Assembly (NCBI RefSeq): GCF_022414535.1
Contig: NZ_JADWYM010000022.1
Coordinates: 1-64,000 of the forward strand
DNA length: 64,000 nucleotides
Direction of reading: 5' to 3'
DNA from: Streptomyces sp. MUM 2J
Lineage (GTDB): Bacteria > Actinomycetota > Actinomycetes > Streptomycetales > Streptomycetaceae
The position numbers and the translations under genes are program-made. Positions 1 to 8,910 of the stretch are shown one piece after another. The stretch's first letter is position 1. Every line of letters starts with the position of its first letter. Under the pieces are notes generated by a model. The model was given only the letters and a program-made list of their open reading frames with translations, made no database searches and was not told where the DNA came from.

Positions 1-441
1 GCTCCCGGCCTGCCCGCGGCCGGCCGTCACCTCAGCGCGCCGTCCCGGCGGTGCCGCGAGACCGCCGAGGCCCTCGGCCTCGACGCCGCGACCGAGACCG
101 CGCTGCGCGACCTGGACCTCGGCTCGTGGCGGGGCCGGGCCCTCGACGAACTGGCCACCGCCGAACCGGCCGCGCTCGCCGCCTGGACCACCGACCCGTC
201 GGCGGCCCCGCACGGTGGGGAGAGCGTTCTCGACCTGTGCCGGCGCGTGTCCCACTGGCTCGACCGGCTCCCGGACGACGCCGGCCGCATCCTCGCCGTC
301 ACGGACGCCTCCGTCGCCCGCGCCGCCGTCCTGCATGCGCTGAGCGCGCCCCCGCACGCCTTCTGGCGCATCGACGTCCCGCCACTGGGCCGCGTCCTGC
401 TCACCGGCCGCGCCGATCGGTGGAACCTGCGCATGGAGTGA
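1..441 (+). CDS. Histidine phosphatase family protein, C-terminal part
   Basis: The frame is open from base 1 to the TGA at 439-441, so the N-terminus, including the expected RHG catalytic motif, lies outside the window. What remains shows the phosphoglycerate-mutase-like pattern: SRRCRETAEALG, then LRDLDLGSWRGRALDEL, then HGGESVLDLCRR. These match the core of bacterial histidine phosphatases acting on small phosphorylated substrates. In the usual late position of the second catalytic histidine (often THASV) this protein reads VTDASVARAA, so that His appears replaced by Asp, which may mean altered activity. The substrate cannot be inferred. Confidence 0.75.
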   Translation, partial: APGLPAAGRHLSAPSRRCRETAEALGLDAATETALRDLDLGSWRGRALDELATAEPAALAAWTTDPSAAPHGGESVLDLCRRVSHWLDRLPDDAGRILAVTDASVARAAVLHALSAPPHAFWRIDVPPLGRVLLTGRADRWNLRME

Positions 442-841
442 TCGGCGGGCGCCGTCGCCGCCGGGCCGTGGACGGGGCGCGGTCCCGGACGGCGCCGCGC
501 GGGCGGGAGCGCTTCCGCACACCGCGGCGCGGACGGGAGGGTCCCCGACACCGGGGTGGGATCGCCCGGACCATCCGGACATCTGACCCCACAGGTCACC
601 GTTCGGTCACCGAGCGGACTCAAAAAGTCACCGCACGCCCCTCGTGGCTTCGATGTGTCGTACTCCACACTGGGTTCCGGTGCCTGAGTCCCCGGAGCGC
701 GGCCGACCCGTCCCCCACGGGTCGCACACCCCCGCGGTTCCGCCCATCGCCTACGGGACGGACAGCGGCGAGGCCGCCGACTCCGCCCCCGAAGTACCGC
801 TGCCGAGCCCCTCAGCAGCGATCATCCTGGAGGTCGCCCCC
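442..841. other. Intergenic region upstream of the sigma factor
   Basis: No convincing gene is seen in these 400 bases. An ATG at 644 is in frame with the sigma gene but has no good ribosome binding site, and the extra residues look like translated leader. Around 593-635 the core GTCACC occurs three times (near 595, 606 and 627), the first two spaced 11 bases apart. This is a possible operator for the sigma gene, but no regulator can be named. Confidence 0.4.
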
Positions 842-1978
842 GTGCAGACCCAGACCCTCAGCCAGACCCCCGGCGGTACCGTCGGCGGCACCGCCGGAAC
901 GGAGCCTGACGCCGAGTCGGACATGCTTCGCACGGTGGCTCCGCAGCCCCGCGTCGTGCTCCGTCCCGAGACCGCGGAGCCCGCCGACTCCCCCGCGGGG
1001 GTGCCGGAGGCCGCCGACAGCCCCGGGCCCGTCGAGCCGCCGCCCGCGCGGGCCGCCGAGACCGGCGGGCCGTCCGCGGACCTGTTCCGCCAGTACCTGC
1101 GGGAGATCGGGCGCATTCCGCTGCTCACCGCGGCCGAGGAGGTCGACCTCGCCCGCCGCGTCGAGGCGGGCCTGTTCGCGGAGGAGAAGCTCGGCAGCAC
1201 CCCCGACCTCGACAGCCGGCTCGCCCATGACCTGGACCGGCTCGTCGTCATGGGCCGTATGGCCAAGCGCCGCCTCATCGAGGCGAATCTGCGGCTCGTC
1301 GTCTCCGTCGCCAAGCGGTACGTCGGTCGTGGCCTGACCATGCTCGACCTCGTGCAGGAGGGCAACCTGGGCCTGATCAGGGCCGTGGAGAAGTTCGACT
1401 ACGCGCGCGGCTACAAGTTCTCCACCTACGCCACCTGGTGGATCCGCCAGGCCATGTCCCGGGCCCTGGCCGACCAGGCCCGCACCATACGCGTCCCCGT
1501 CCACGTCGTCGAACTCATCAACCGGGTGGTGCGGGTGCAGCGCCGCATGCTGCAGGAACGCGGACACGAGCCCTCTCCCGAGGAGGTCGCCGACCAGCTC
1601 GACCTGCCGCCCGAGCGGGTCGGCGAGGTCCTGCGGCTCGCCCAGGAGCCGGTCTCCCTGCACGCCCCGGTGGGGGAGGAGGACGACGTCGCCCTCGGCG
1701 ACCTCATCGAGGACGCGGACGCCGCCTCACCCGTGGAGTCCGCCGCCTTCCTGCTGCTCAGGGAGCACCTGGAGGCCGTGCTGTCCACCCTCGGGGAACG
1801 CGAGCGCAAGGTCGTCCAGCTGCGGTACGGCCTCGTCGACGGCCGTCCCCGGACCCTGGAGGAGATCGGGCGCATCTTCGGTGTCACCCGGGAACGGATA
1901 CGGCAGATCGAGTCCAAGACCCTCAACAAGCTCCGCGACCACGCCTTCGCGGACCAGCTGCGGGGATACCTCGACTGA
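842..1978 (+). CDS. hrdA: RNA polymerase sigma factor, HrdA-like (principal-type, sigma-70 group 1/2)
   Basis: A 378-residue sigma-70 factor. After about 78 low-complexity residues comes region 1.2 (LFRQYLREIGRIPLLTAAEE, about 81-100), a short non-conserved segment, region 2 (RLVVSVAKRYVGRGLTMLDL then YKFSTYATWWIRQAM, about 151-205), region 3, and region 4.2 (FGVTRERIRQIESKTLNKL, near 350). It recruits RNA polymerase to promoters resembling those of the housekeeping sigma HrdB. The GTG at 842 is chosen because GGAGG lies at 829-833, eight bases upstream; the ATG at 644 lacks this. It is too short for HrdB. HrdA rather than HrdC or HrdD is inferred from the neighbouring ABC exporter pair recalled beside hrdA in S. 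coelicolor; the symbol is the less certain part. Confidence 0.8.
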   Translation: MQTQTLSQTPGGTVGGTAGTEPDAESDMLRTVAPQPRVVLRPETAEPADSPAGVPEAADSPGPVEPPPARAAETGGPSADLFRQYLREIGRIPLLTAAEEVDLARRVEAGLFAEEKLGSTPDLDSRLAHDLDRLVVMGRMAKRRLIEANLRLVVSVAKRYVGRGLTMLDLVQEGNLGLIRAVEKFDYARGYKFSTYATWWIRQAMSRALADQARTIRVPVHVVELINRVVRVQRRMLQERGHEPSPEEVADQLDLPPERVGEVLRLAQEPVSLHAPVGEEDDVALGDLIEDADAASPVESAAFLLLREHLEAVLSTLGERERKVVQLRYGLVDGRPRTLEEIGRIFGVTRERIRQIESKTLNKLRDHAFADQLRGYLD

Positions 1979-2006
1979 CCGGGGGCCGCCGTGCGGCGGC
2001 CCCCGG
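1979..2006. terminator. Perfect 12-bp stem-loop between convergent genes
   Basis: Directly after the sigma-factor stop codon, a 12-base arm (1979-1990), a 4-base loop GTGC and a fully complementary arm (1995-2006) form a GC-only hairpin. It lies between the convergent sigma gene and ABC transporter gene and probably ends transcription from both sides. There is no U-tract, as is common in Streptomyces. Confidence 0.75.
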
Positions 2007-2028
2007 TCCCGGGCCGGTCGCCGGAGCC

Positions 2029-3957
2029 TCAGTCGACCTCGGCCACCGCCCGCGCGAACTGCGCCTTGTACAGCCGTGCATAGGCCCCGTCCGCGGCCAG
2101 CAGCTCGGCGTGCGCGCCCTGTTCGACGATGGAGCCGTTCTCCATGACGAGGATGGTGTCAGCGTCCCGGATGGTGGAGAGCCGGTGCGCGATGACGAAC
2201 GACGTGCGCCCGTGCGCGAGTTTCGCCATCGCCTTCTGGATCAGCACCTCGGTGCGGGTGTCGACGGAGCTGGTCGCCTCGTCCAGCACCAGGATCACCG
2301 GGTCGGACAGGAACGCCCGCGCGATCGTGACGAGCTGCTTCTCGCCGGCGCTCACGCCCGTGCCCTCGTCGTCGATGACGGTGTCGTAGCCCTCGGGCAG
2401 GGTGCGGATGAAGCGGTCGGCGTGGGCCGCCCGCGCCGCCTCCTCGATCTCCCCGAGGGTGACCTCGCGCGAGGCGCCGTAGGCGATGTTCTCCGCGATG
2501 GTGCCGCCGAACAGCCAGGTGTCCTGGAGCACCATGCCCACCCCGGCGCGCAGTTCGTCCCGGGACATCGTCGCGATGTCGACGCCGTCGAGGGTGATGC
2601 GCCCGCCGGAGACCTCGTAGAACCGCATCAGCAGGTTCACCAGCGTCGTCTTGCCGGCGCCGGTCGGCCCGACGATCGCCACCGTGTGGCCCGGCTCCAC
2701 CTTCAGCGACAGGTCCTCGATGAGCGGCTTGTCGGGGTCGTAGCGGAACCGCACGTGCTGCAGCTCGACCCGTCCGAGCAACTCCGCGGGCCGCTGCGCG
2801 GGCACCGGATCCGCCTCCTGCTCCTCCGCGTCCAGGAGTTCGAAGATCCGCTCGGCCGAGGCGACACCGGACTGCACCAGGTTCGCCATCGACGCGACCT
2901 GCGTCAGCGGCATCGAGAACTGCCGCGAGTACTGGATGAAGGCCTGGACGTCGCCGATGGACAGCGCACCGGTCGCGACCCGCAGCCCGCCGACGACCGC
3001 GACCAGCACGTAGTTGAGGTTCGACACGAACATCATCAGCGGCTGCATGACACCGCTGTTGAACTGCGCCTTGAACCCGGCCTCGTACAGCGCGTCGTTC
3101 TGCTCGGCGAACTGCTTCGCCGACTCCTCCTGCCGGCCGAACACCTTCACCAAGGTGTGCCCGGTGTACATCTCCTCGATGTGCGCGTTCAGCGAGCCCG
3201 TCGACCGCCACTGCTGCACGAAGTGGGGTTGGGACCGCTTGCCGACGCGGGTGGCGACCAGGAACGACAGCGGCACGGTCACCAGCGCGACCAGCGCGAG
3301 GATCCACGAGACGTAGAACATCATCGCCAGCACACCGATGATCGTCAGCACCGAGTTGATGAGCTGGCCCATCGACTGCTGGAGCGTCTGCCCGATGTTG
3401 TCGATGTCGTTCGTCGCCCGGGACAGCACCTCGCCGCGCTGCCGCTTGTCGAAGTACGACAGCGGCAGCCGCGACAGCTTCACCTGCACGTCCTCGCGCA
3501 TCCGGAACATGGTGCGGTTCACCGCCCGGTTGACCATCCGCGTCGCCACCGCCATCAGCAGCCCGGCGAGGAGGAATGTGCTCAGCGCCAGCAGCAGGAC
3601 GTTCCCGACGGCGGTGAAGTCGATGCCCCGGCCGGGGGTGAAGTCCGTGCCGCTCAGCATGTCGGCGATGCCGTCGTCGCCGCTCTCCCGCAGGCCGTGC
3701 AGCACTTCGTCCCTGCTCTGGCCCGCCGGCATCCGCCTTCCGACGATGCCCGCGAACACCAGGTCCGTGGCCCGGCCGAGGATCTTCGGCCCGACGACGT
3801 TGAGCCCCACGCTGACGACCACACAGGCCAGCAGCGTGAACAGGGTGACCCGCTCCGGTTTGAACCGGCCCAGGAGCCGACTGCCCGACACCTTGAAATC
3901 CATCGAGCGGTTGTCGGGGCCGCCCCCGGCCATCATCCGCCCCATCGGCCCCGCCAT
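2029..3957 (-). CDS. ABC exporter, membrane-ATPase half-transporter (subunit B)
   Basis: A 642-residue half-transporter: six membrane segments in the N-terminal half, then an ATPase domain with Walker A GPTGAGKTT, a signature motif that reads VSAGEKQ rather than LSGGQ, Walker B ILVLDEATSS with the catalytic Glu, and the H-loop VIAHRLS. It is predicted to pair with the product of the preceding gene in a drug- or lipid-type heterodimeric exporter. Its ATG overlaps the TGA of that gene by one base (TGATG), giving tight translational coupling. The degenerate signature here complements the degenerate Walker B of the partner. Substrate unknown. Confidence 0.88.
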   Translation of the reverse strand: MAGPMGRMMAGGGPDNRSMDFKVSGSRLLGRFKPERVTLFTLLACVVVSVGLNVVGPKILGRATDLVFAGIVGRRMPAGQSRDEVLHGLRESGDDGIADMLSGTDFTPGRGIDFTAVGNVLLLALSTFLLAGLLMAVATRMVNRAVNRTMFRMREDVQVKLSRLPLSYFDKRQRGEVLSRATNDIDNIGQTLQQSMGQLINSVLTIIGVLAMMFYVSWILALVALVTVPLSFLVATRVGKRSQPHFVQQWRSTGSLNAHIEEMYTGHTLVKVFGRQEESAKQFAEQNDALYEAGFKAQFNSGVMQPLMMFVSNLNYVLVAVVGGLRVATGALSIGDVQAFIQYSRQFSMPLTQVASMANLVQSGVASAERIFELLDAEEQEADPVPAQRPAELLGRVELQHVRFRYDPDKPLIEDLSLKVEPGHTVAIVGPTGAGKTTLVNLLMRFYEVSGGRITLDGVDIATMSRDELRAGVGMVLQDTWLFGGTIAENIAYGASREVTLGEIEEAARAAHADRFIRTLPEGYDTVIDDEGTGVSAGEKQLVTIARAFLSDPVILVLDEATSSVDTRTEVLIQKAMAKLAHGRTSFVIAHRLSTIRDADTILVMENGSIVEQGAHAELLAADGAYARLYKAQFARAVAEVD

Positions 3958-5690
3958 CAGGCAGCCTCCGCTTCCGTCAGCTGGGAGAGCACGATCTCCC
4001 GGTACGTCTCGTTGTCCGCCATCAGCTCGTGGTGCCGGCCCGTGCCGACGACCCGGCCCTCGTCCAGGACGACGATCCGGTCGGCGTCCCGGATGGTCGC
4101 CACCCGCTGGGCGACGATCACCACCGTCGCCTCGGCGGTCTCCTCGGTGAGCGCGGCCCGCAGCGCGGCGTCGGTGGCGTAGTCGAGCGCGGAGAAGGAA
4201 TCGTCGAACAGGTAGATCTCCGGCCGCTGCACCAGCGTGCGGGCGATGGCCAGCCGCTGCCGCTGACCGCCGGACACGTTGGTGCCGCCCTGCGCGATCG
4301 GGGCGTCGAGTCCCGCGTCCAGCCGCTCCACGAAGTCCTTGGCCTGCGCCACCTCCAGCGCGTGCCACAGCTCCTCGTCGGTGGCGTCGGGGTTGCCGTA
4401 GCGCAGGTTGGTGGCGACCGTCCCCGCGAACAGGTACGGCTTCTGCGGCACCAGCCCGACCGTGCGGGCGAGCACCCGGGGGTCGATGGTGGCGACGGGC
4501 ACCCCGTCGACCAGGACCTCGCCGTCGGTCGCGTCGAACAGCCGCGGCACCAGCCCGAGCAGCGTCGACTTGCCGCTGCCGGTCGACCCGATGACGGCGG
4601 TCACCTCACCCGGGCGGGCCACCAGGCTGACACCCTTCAGCACCGGCTCCTCGGCACCCGGGTAGCCGAACCCGGCGTCCCGCAGCTCCAGGTGACCGTG
4701 CCGGCGCAGCTCGGTGACCGGCGCGATCGGCGGCACCACGCTCGACTCGGTCGACAGCACCTCCTGGATACGCTCGGCGCACACCTCCGCCCGCGGCACC
4801 ATCATGAACATGAAGGTGGCCATCATCACGGACATGACGATCTGCATCAGGTAGGCGAGGAACGCGGTCAGGTCGCCGATCTGCATGCCGCCGCTGTCGA
4901 TGCGGTGGGCGCCGAACCACACCACGGCGATCGACGACAGGTTGACCACCGTCATCACGATGGGGAACATCAGCGCGAGCAGGTTCCCGGCCCCCAGCGC
5001 CATGGCCGTCAGGTCGCTGTTGGCCTTGCGGAAACGCTCCTGCTCGTACTCGTCCCGCACGAAGGCGCGGATCACCCGGTTGCCGCTGATCTGCTCCCGC
5101 AGCACGCGGTTCACCGTGTCCAGCCGCACCTGCATGGCACGGAACAGCGGACGCAGCCGCCGCACGACGAGCGTCACGCAGATGCCGAGTACCGGGACGA
5201 CGGCGACCAGCACGCCGGACAGCGGCACGTCCAGGCCGAGCGCCATGACGATGCCACCGACGCACATGATGGGCGCCGACACCATCAGCGTGAACGTCAT
5301 CAGCGCCAGCATCTGCACCTGCTGAACGTCGTTGGTCGTCCGGGTGATCAGCGACGGCGCACCGAAGTGACCTACCTCACGCGCGGAGAACGACTGGACC
5401 CGGTCGAAGACGGCACTGCGCACGTCCCGGCCGAGCGACGAAGCGGTCCGGGCGCCGTAGTACACGGCGCCGATGTTGCACACGACCTGGGTCAGCGAGA
5501 TGCCGATCATCAGGGCGCCGTAGGACAGGATGTAGCCGGTGTCCCCGTTGACGACGCCGTTGTCGATGATGTCGGCGTTCAGCGTGGGCAGGTAGAGGGT
5601 GGCGCAGGTCTGCAGGAACTGCAGCAGCACCAACAGGGCGATGGGTTTCTTGTAGGGCCTGAGATAGGTCCGCAGAAGTCGTATGAGCAC
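3957..5690 (-). CDS. ABC exporter, membrane-ATPase half-transporter (subunit A)
   Basis: A 577-residue half-transporter starting IRLLRTYLRPYKKPIALL after the initiator. Walker A is GSTGSGKST, the signature is intact (VSGGQRQRLAIAR), and Walker B is YLFDDSFSALD, with Asp where the catalytic Glu is expected. That makes this the degenerate-site subunit of a heterodimeric exporter. The GTG at 5690 fits the usual start of the family and has a weak GAGAGACC ribosome binding site; the frame is open further upstream, but those residues are not family-like. It is first in a two-gene operon with the subunit B gene. Confidence 0.87.
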   Translation of the reverse strand: MLIRLLRTYLRPYKKPIALLVLLQFLQTCATLYLPTLNADIIDNGVVNGDTGYILSYGALMIGISLTQVVCNIGAVYYGARTASSLGRDVRSAVFDRVQSFSAREVGHFGAPSLITRTTNDVQQVQMLALMTFTLMVSAPIMCVGGIVMALGLDVPLSGVLVAVVPVLGICVTLVVRRLRPLFRAMQVRLDTVNRVLREQISGNRVIRAFVRDEYEQERFRKANSDLTAMALGAGNLLALMFPIVMTVVNLSSIAVVWFGAHRIDSGGMQIGDLTAFLAYLMQIVMSVMMATFMFMMVPRAEVCAERIQEVLSTESSVVPPIAPVTELRRHGHLELRDAGFGYPGAEEPVLKGVSLVARPGEVTAVIGSTGSGKSTLLGLVPRLFDATDGEVLVDGVPVATIDPRVLARTVGLVPQKPYLFAGTVATNLRYGNPDATDEELWHALEVAQAKDFVERLDAGLDAPIAQGGTNVSGGQRQRLAIARTLVQRPEIYLFDDSFSALDYATDAALRAALTEETAEATVVIVAQRVATIRDADRIVVLDEGRVVGTGRHHELMADNETYREIVLSQLTEAEAA

Positions 5691-5846
5691 GCTGGTCTCT
5701 CGGAGTCGGCGGGAGGGGCCGGGTCGGTTGCCCTTGGCCCCTATCGTCGGGCACTCCCCCCGCGTTACCTCAACCGAATAAGCCGGCGGCCCTGCGCGGT
5801 ACGGCCGTACGGGTGCCGGTTCGCGGTCCCGCCCCACACACCCGTG

Positions 5847-7307
5847 CTACGACCGGAACGCTCCCGGATGGGTCTGCTCCCGCACCGATGCGAACTGCTG
5901 CCGCACCGCCTGGCCCATCGCCAGCTGCTCACCGGGGTCCAGCACCTGCGCCGCGGCACCCTGCCACAGCGGCGGCGTACGCGGGTCGAGGGCACCCTGC
6001 GACACACCGAGCGCCCAGGCCGCCTGCCGGGCGGCCCCGATCGCGGCGTAGTCGGCGGGCTGCGGTACGACGACCTGCGCACCGAACAGCGCCGGCGCCG
6101 CCGCCTGCACCGCGGGCAGCTCCGCCGCCGCGCCCAGCAGGAAGACCCGCCGCACCTCCACGCCCCGGCCGCGCAGCACGTCCAGCGCGTCACCGAGCCC
6201 GCACAGCATGCCCTCGAACGCGGCCCGCGCCAGGTGCTCCGGCTTCATCGACTCCCGCCGCAGCCCGGCCAGCGTGCCCGCGGTGTGCGGCAGGTTCGGC
6301 GTCCGCTCCCCCTCCAGATACGGCAGCAGCACCAGCCCGTGGGATCCCGGCGTCGACTTCATGGCCAGGTCGGAGAGGGACTCCAGGTCCGTCAGCCCGA
6401 GCAGCTCGGCGGTGCCGCGCAGGGTGCGGACGGCGTTCAGGGTGGTGACGACCGGCAGGTGCATGCCCGTGGCGTCGGCCAGGGAAGTGATCATCCCGGT
6501 GTTGTCCAGCAGCGGCTCGGGATGGACGGCCATCACGGAACCGGACGCGCCGAGCGAGACGACCGCGTCGCCGAGACCGATGCCGAGCCCGAAGGCGGCG
6601 GCCATCGTCTCGCCGGTGCCGGCCGAGATCAGCAGCCCCTCCGGGGTCGTGCCGGCCGCCTCCGCCGGTCCGATCACGTCCGGCAGCATCGCCTGGTGCC
6701 CGAGCGCCAGCTCCACCAGGTCGGGCCGGTAGGCGCCGGTCGCCGCCGACCAGTAGCCGGTGCCGGATGCCCCGCCGCGGTCGGTGGTGCGCCGCGCCGG
6801 CCGGCCCAGCAGCTGCCACACCAGCCAGTCGTGGGCCTGCAGCAGCAGAGCGGTGCGCTGCGCGGCCTCCGGCTCGGCCCGCGCCAGCCAGCGCAGCTTC
6901 GTCACCGGCTGACCGGCCTGCGGCACGCAGCCCACGGCCTGCGCCCACGCCTCGCGTCCGCCGAGCGCGTCCACCAGGTCCGCCGCCGCGACCTGAGCCC
7001 GTTTGTCGCCGCCGACCATCGCCGGGCGCACGGTGGCGCCCTGCGTGTCCAGCGGCACCAGCGCGTTCTGCTGCGCGGACACGCCGATGGCCTGCACGCC
7101 CTCCAGCAGCCCGCCACCTGCGGCCTCACCCAGGGACAGCAGCCAGGCCTGCGGGTCGACATCGCTGGGCCGGCCCGTGCCACCGCCGGCCGGCGGCTCG
7201 ACCGGATGCGGGGCATAGCCCTGCCGGAGTACGGCCCCGGTGTCCGTGTCACAGACGACGATGCGCGTGAAATCGGGCGAACTGTCCAGCCCGGCGACTA
7301 TCCCCAT
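5847..7307 (-). CDS. FGGY-family carbohydrate kinase (xylulokinase-like)
   Basis: A 486-residue sugar kinase of the FGGY family, which phosphorylates pentuloses or related polyols with ATP. The N-terminal phosphate loop GLDSSPDFTRIVV, the substrate segment IGVSAQQNALVPLD, AMVGGDKRA and KLRWLARAEPE, and the C-terminal ATP-site region (LGASGSVMAVHPE, AFEGMLCGLGDALDVLRG, VFLLGAAAELPAVQ) match xylulokinases. The ATG at 7307 begins the canonical MGIVAGLDSS. It lies downstream of the small YtxH-like gene on the same strand and has no adjacent isomerase or sugar transporter, so D-xylulose is a family-based guess. Confidence 0.82.
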   Translation of the reverse strand: MGIVAGLDSSPDFTRIVVCDTDTGAVLRQGYAPHPVEPPAGGGTGRPSDVDPQAWLLSLGEAAGGGLLEGVQAIGVSAQQNALVPLDTQGATVRPAMVGGDKRAQVAAADLVDALGGREAWAQAVGCVPQAGQPVTKLRWLARAEPEAAQRTALLLQAHDWLVWQLLGRPARRTTDRGGASGTGYWSAATGAYRPDLVELALGHQAMLPDVIGPAEAAGTTPEGLLISAGTGETMAAAFGLGIGLGDAVVSLGASGSVMAVHPEPLLDNTGMITSLADATGMHLPVVTTLNAVRTLRGTAELLGLTDLESLSDLAMKSTPGSHGLVLLPYLEGERTPNLPHTAGTLAGLRRESMKPEHLARAAFEGMLCGLGDALDVLRGRGVEVRRVFLLGAAAELPAVQAAAPALFGAQVVVPQPADYAAIGAARQAAWALGVSQGALDPRTPPLWQGAAAQVLDPGEQLAMGQAVRQQFASVREQTHPGAFRS

Positions 7308-7453
7308 GCCGGAGATTCTGCCGTAGCGCGAGGCCTGTCCGGGCCGAGGGCGGGCTTCACCGCCTCGGCGCCCGCTGTCCGGCCGGTCCGCGGTCGGCGG
7401 CGGCGCGCCCCCCACTGCCAGGGGACGCCGCCGCGCGCCGCGCCGGACACCTC

Positions 7454-7762
7454 CTACGTGTTGCTGGTGCCCCAGTCGTCCTCGCCGCCGCCGTTGTGCG
7501 CGGAGCGCTCGCGCAGGGAGCGGACCCGCCCGGCGACCGAGTCGGGCAGGTGGTCGCCGACCTTCTCGCTGACCGCGTGGTACGCCCGGCCGGCGAACTG
7601 GCGGCTCTGCTGGGCGGCGCTCTCCGCGGTGTTGCGGACGGCCGGGCTCTGCGCGACCTGGCGCGCCGACTTCCTCAGCTGCTCGTAGCGCTCGCGGCCG
7701 GCCCTGGTGCCGAGCACGTATCCCAGGGCGAGTCCGGCGATGAACGTGAGCCGGTAGCGCAT
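7454..7762 (-). CDS. Small YtxH-like membrane-anchored protein
   Basis: A 102-residue protein. An N-terminal hydrophobic segment (RYRLTFIAGLALGYVLG, about residues 2-18) is followed by a charged, probably helical tail (TRAGRERYEQLRKSARQVAQ and on). This resembles YtxH-type proteins: one membrane anchor with a cytoplasmic amphipathic helix. The ATG at 7762 is preferred because GGAAGGG sits ten bases upstream; a GTG three codons earlier would abut that site. Homologues are common beside tRNA genes in Streptomyces, but no function is known to me. Confidence 0.7.
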   Translation of the reverse strand: MRYRLTFIAGLALGYVLGTRAGRERYEQLRKSARQVAQSPAVRNTAESAAQQSRQFAGRAYHAVSEKVGDHLPDSVAGRVRSLRERSAHNGGGEDDWGTSNT

Positions 7763-7920
7763 GGCGGCCACCCTTCCCTTGTGTCGGTCTGCGGTGCGGC
7801 ATCGGTGTCGGGGGGAACCGATTGGCGGAGCACCCCCCTGCTTGCGCTAATGTATGTGTCGCAGCGAGCGAGCGCGCCCTGGCGACCACCCGGGTGGCAC
7901 GTTCGACGCGATCGAGGCAT

Positions 7921-7993
7921 TCCTCCGTAGCTCAATTGGCAGAGCAGCCGGCTGTTAACCGGCAGGTTACTGGTTCGAGTCCAGTCGGGGGAG
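7921..7993 (+). tRNA. tRNA-Asn (GTT), copy 1
   Basis: A complete 73-base cloverleaf: acceptor TCCTCCG/CGGGGGA, D arm GCTC/GAGC, anticodon stem GCCGG/CCGGC around CTGTTAA (anticodon GTT), T arm ACTGG/CCAGT with TTCGAGT, discriminator G. No CCA is encoded. First of three identical copies. Confidence 0.97.
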
Positions 7994-7998
7994 CTCGG

Positions 7999-8071
7999 TC
8001 CTCCGTAGCTCAATTGGCAGAGCAGCCGGCTGTTAACCGGCAGGTTACTGGTTCGAGTCCAGTCGGGGGAG
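7999..8071 (+). tRNA. tRNA-Asn (GTT), copy 2
   Basis: Identical in all 73 bases to the first copy and separated from it by the 5-base spacer CTCGG, so the array repeats with a 78-base period. No CCA is encoded. Confidence 0.97.
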
Positions 8072-8076
8072 CTCGG

Positions 8077-8149
8077 TCCTCCGTAGCTCAATTGGCAGAG
8101 CAGCCGGCTGTTAACCGGCAGGTTACTGGTTCGAGTCCAGTCGGGGGAG
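8077..8149 (+). tRNA. tRNA-Asn (GTT), copy 3
   Basis: Third identical copy after the same CTCGG spacer. It is followed within 11 bases by a hairpin terminator, so the three genes are probably one transcript. Confidence 0.97.
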
Positions 8150-8160
8150 CATGCTGAACG

Positions 8161-8183
8161 AGGACCCCTTGGGGGTCCTTTTT
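8161..8183 (+). terminator. Rho-independent terminator of the tRNA-Asn array
   Basis: AGGACCCC (8161-8168), a 3-base loop, GGGGTCCT (8172-8179) and a run of five T (8179-8183). This is a classical intrinsic terminator, with a U-tract that is rare in this window. Confidence 0.9.
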
Positions 8184-8326
8184 CATGCCTGGGGGAACCG
8201 CGCGGTCGGCGGTGCAGTCCTCCAGGTCAAGAAGGCCGTGCGAAGCCGACCATGCGAGGCAGGAGATCGTATGACCGGCTATGCTGCGGCACACGGCGCG
8301 CACACATGTACGCGACACGCCGCTAT

Positions 8327-8400
8327 GGGGCGGTAGCTCAGCCGGTTAGAGCAGCGGACTCATAATCCGTCGGCCGTGGGTTCGAGTCCCACCCGCCCCA
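8327..8400 (+). tRNA. tRNA with CAT anticodon (tRNA-Met, elongator; tRNA-Ile2 not excluded)
   Basis: A 74-base cloverleaf: acceptor GGGGCGG/CCGCCCC, D arm GCTC/GAGC, anticodon stem GCGGA/TCCGT around CTCATAA (anticodon CAT), T arm GTGGG/CCCAC with TTCGAGT, discriminator A. CCA is encoded at 8401-8403, unlike the Asn genes. The perfectly paired first base pair excludes initiator tRNA. CAT is also the gene-level anticodon of lysidine-modified tRNA-Ile2, and sequence reading alone does not settle which this is. Confidence 0.88.
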
Positions 8401-8403
8401 CCA

Positions 8404-8910
8404 GTACAGGGCCGTGATCTGCGGAAACGTCTCTTCTGAGGTGTTGGAACGTCAACTCGGGCTCATCGGACTGAATCCGCTGCTCGTGACTTCGGCGGCG
8501 AGTTGACGGATGGGGGCAGGCGTTGCGCTGACCTGCGTGAATGCGCCGAAGCGTGGTTGGGGGGAAGGGCCCAGGAGCGGCCTCGACAAAGGGCCGGAGG
8601 CGTATTTGGGGACGCTGTGAGGACGCGGGTACGGCGAAGTCGGCCTTCGAGGTCGCCTCAGGGCGGGGTGCATGGTGCCGGCCCAGTGCTACATGGGTGC
8701 CTGGCAGGCATCCGAAGTGCGTCCTCGGCCACCCGGGACCGAGAGCAAGGGGTCACGAGCAAGGTCGACGAACGGTACGGGCCGCGGGTGAGTTCCCGGT
8801 TGGCCAGTCAATCCTGCGGCTCGGGCGCCCGGGCTTTGGCTGAGTTCTCGACAGGCCGTTGCCATGGGGCCGCCCTGTGCCTCATCGCCGACTGTGCGGC
8901 TGTGGAGGCT
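8404..8910. other. Gene-poor stretch after the tRNA gene
   Basis: Open frames exist on both strands but none has a believable ribosome binding site, start or protein-like composition. No repeat of the tRNA 3' end that would mark an attachment site was found here. I see no gene in these 507 bases; it may be decayed DNA. Confidence 0.5.

Noticed and set aside
644..841. Upstream ATG of the sigma-factor gene at 644
   Set aside because: No ribosome binding site, whereas GTG 842 has GGAGG at ideal spacing and gives a usual N-terminus.
1438..4182. Very long plus-strand open frame (over 900 codons) across the sigma and ABC genes
   Set aside because: It lies antisense or out of frame to genes with full family motifs and is Arg/Pro/Asp/His-rich, typical of frames opened by GC-rich codon bias.
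4029..7688. Open frame of about 1200 codons on the plus strand
   Set aside because: Antisense to the ABC exporter and FGGY kinase; composition dominated by Arg, His, Gln and Gly, with no ribosome binding site.
8327..8403. tRNA 3' end as an integration attachment site
   Set aside because: No second copy of the tRNA 3' sequence and no integrase gene was found in the window.
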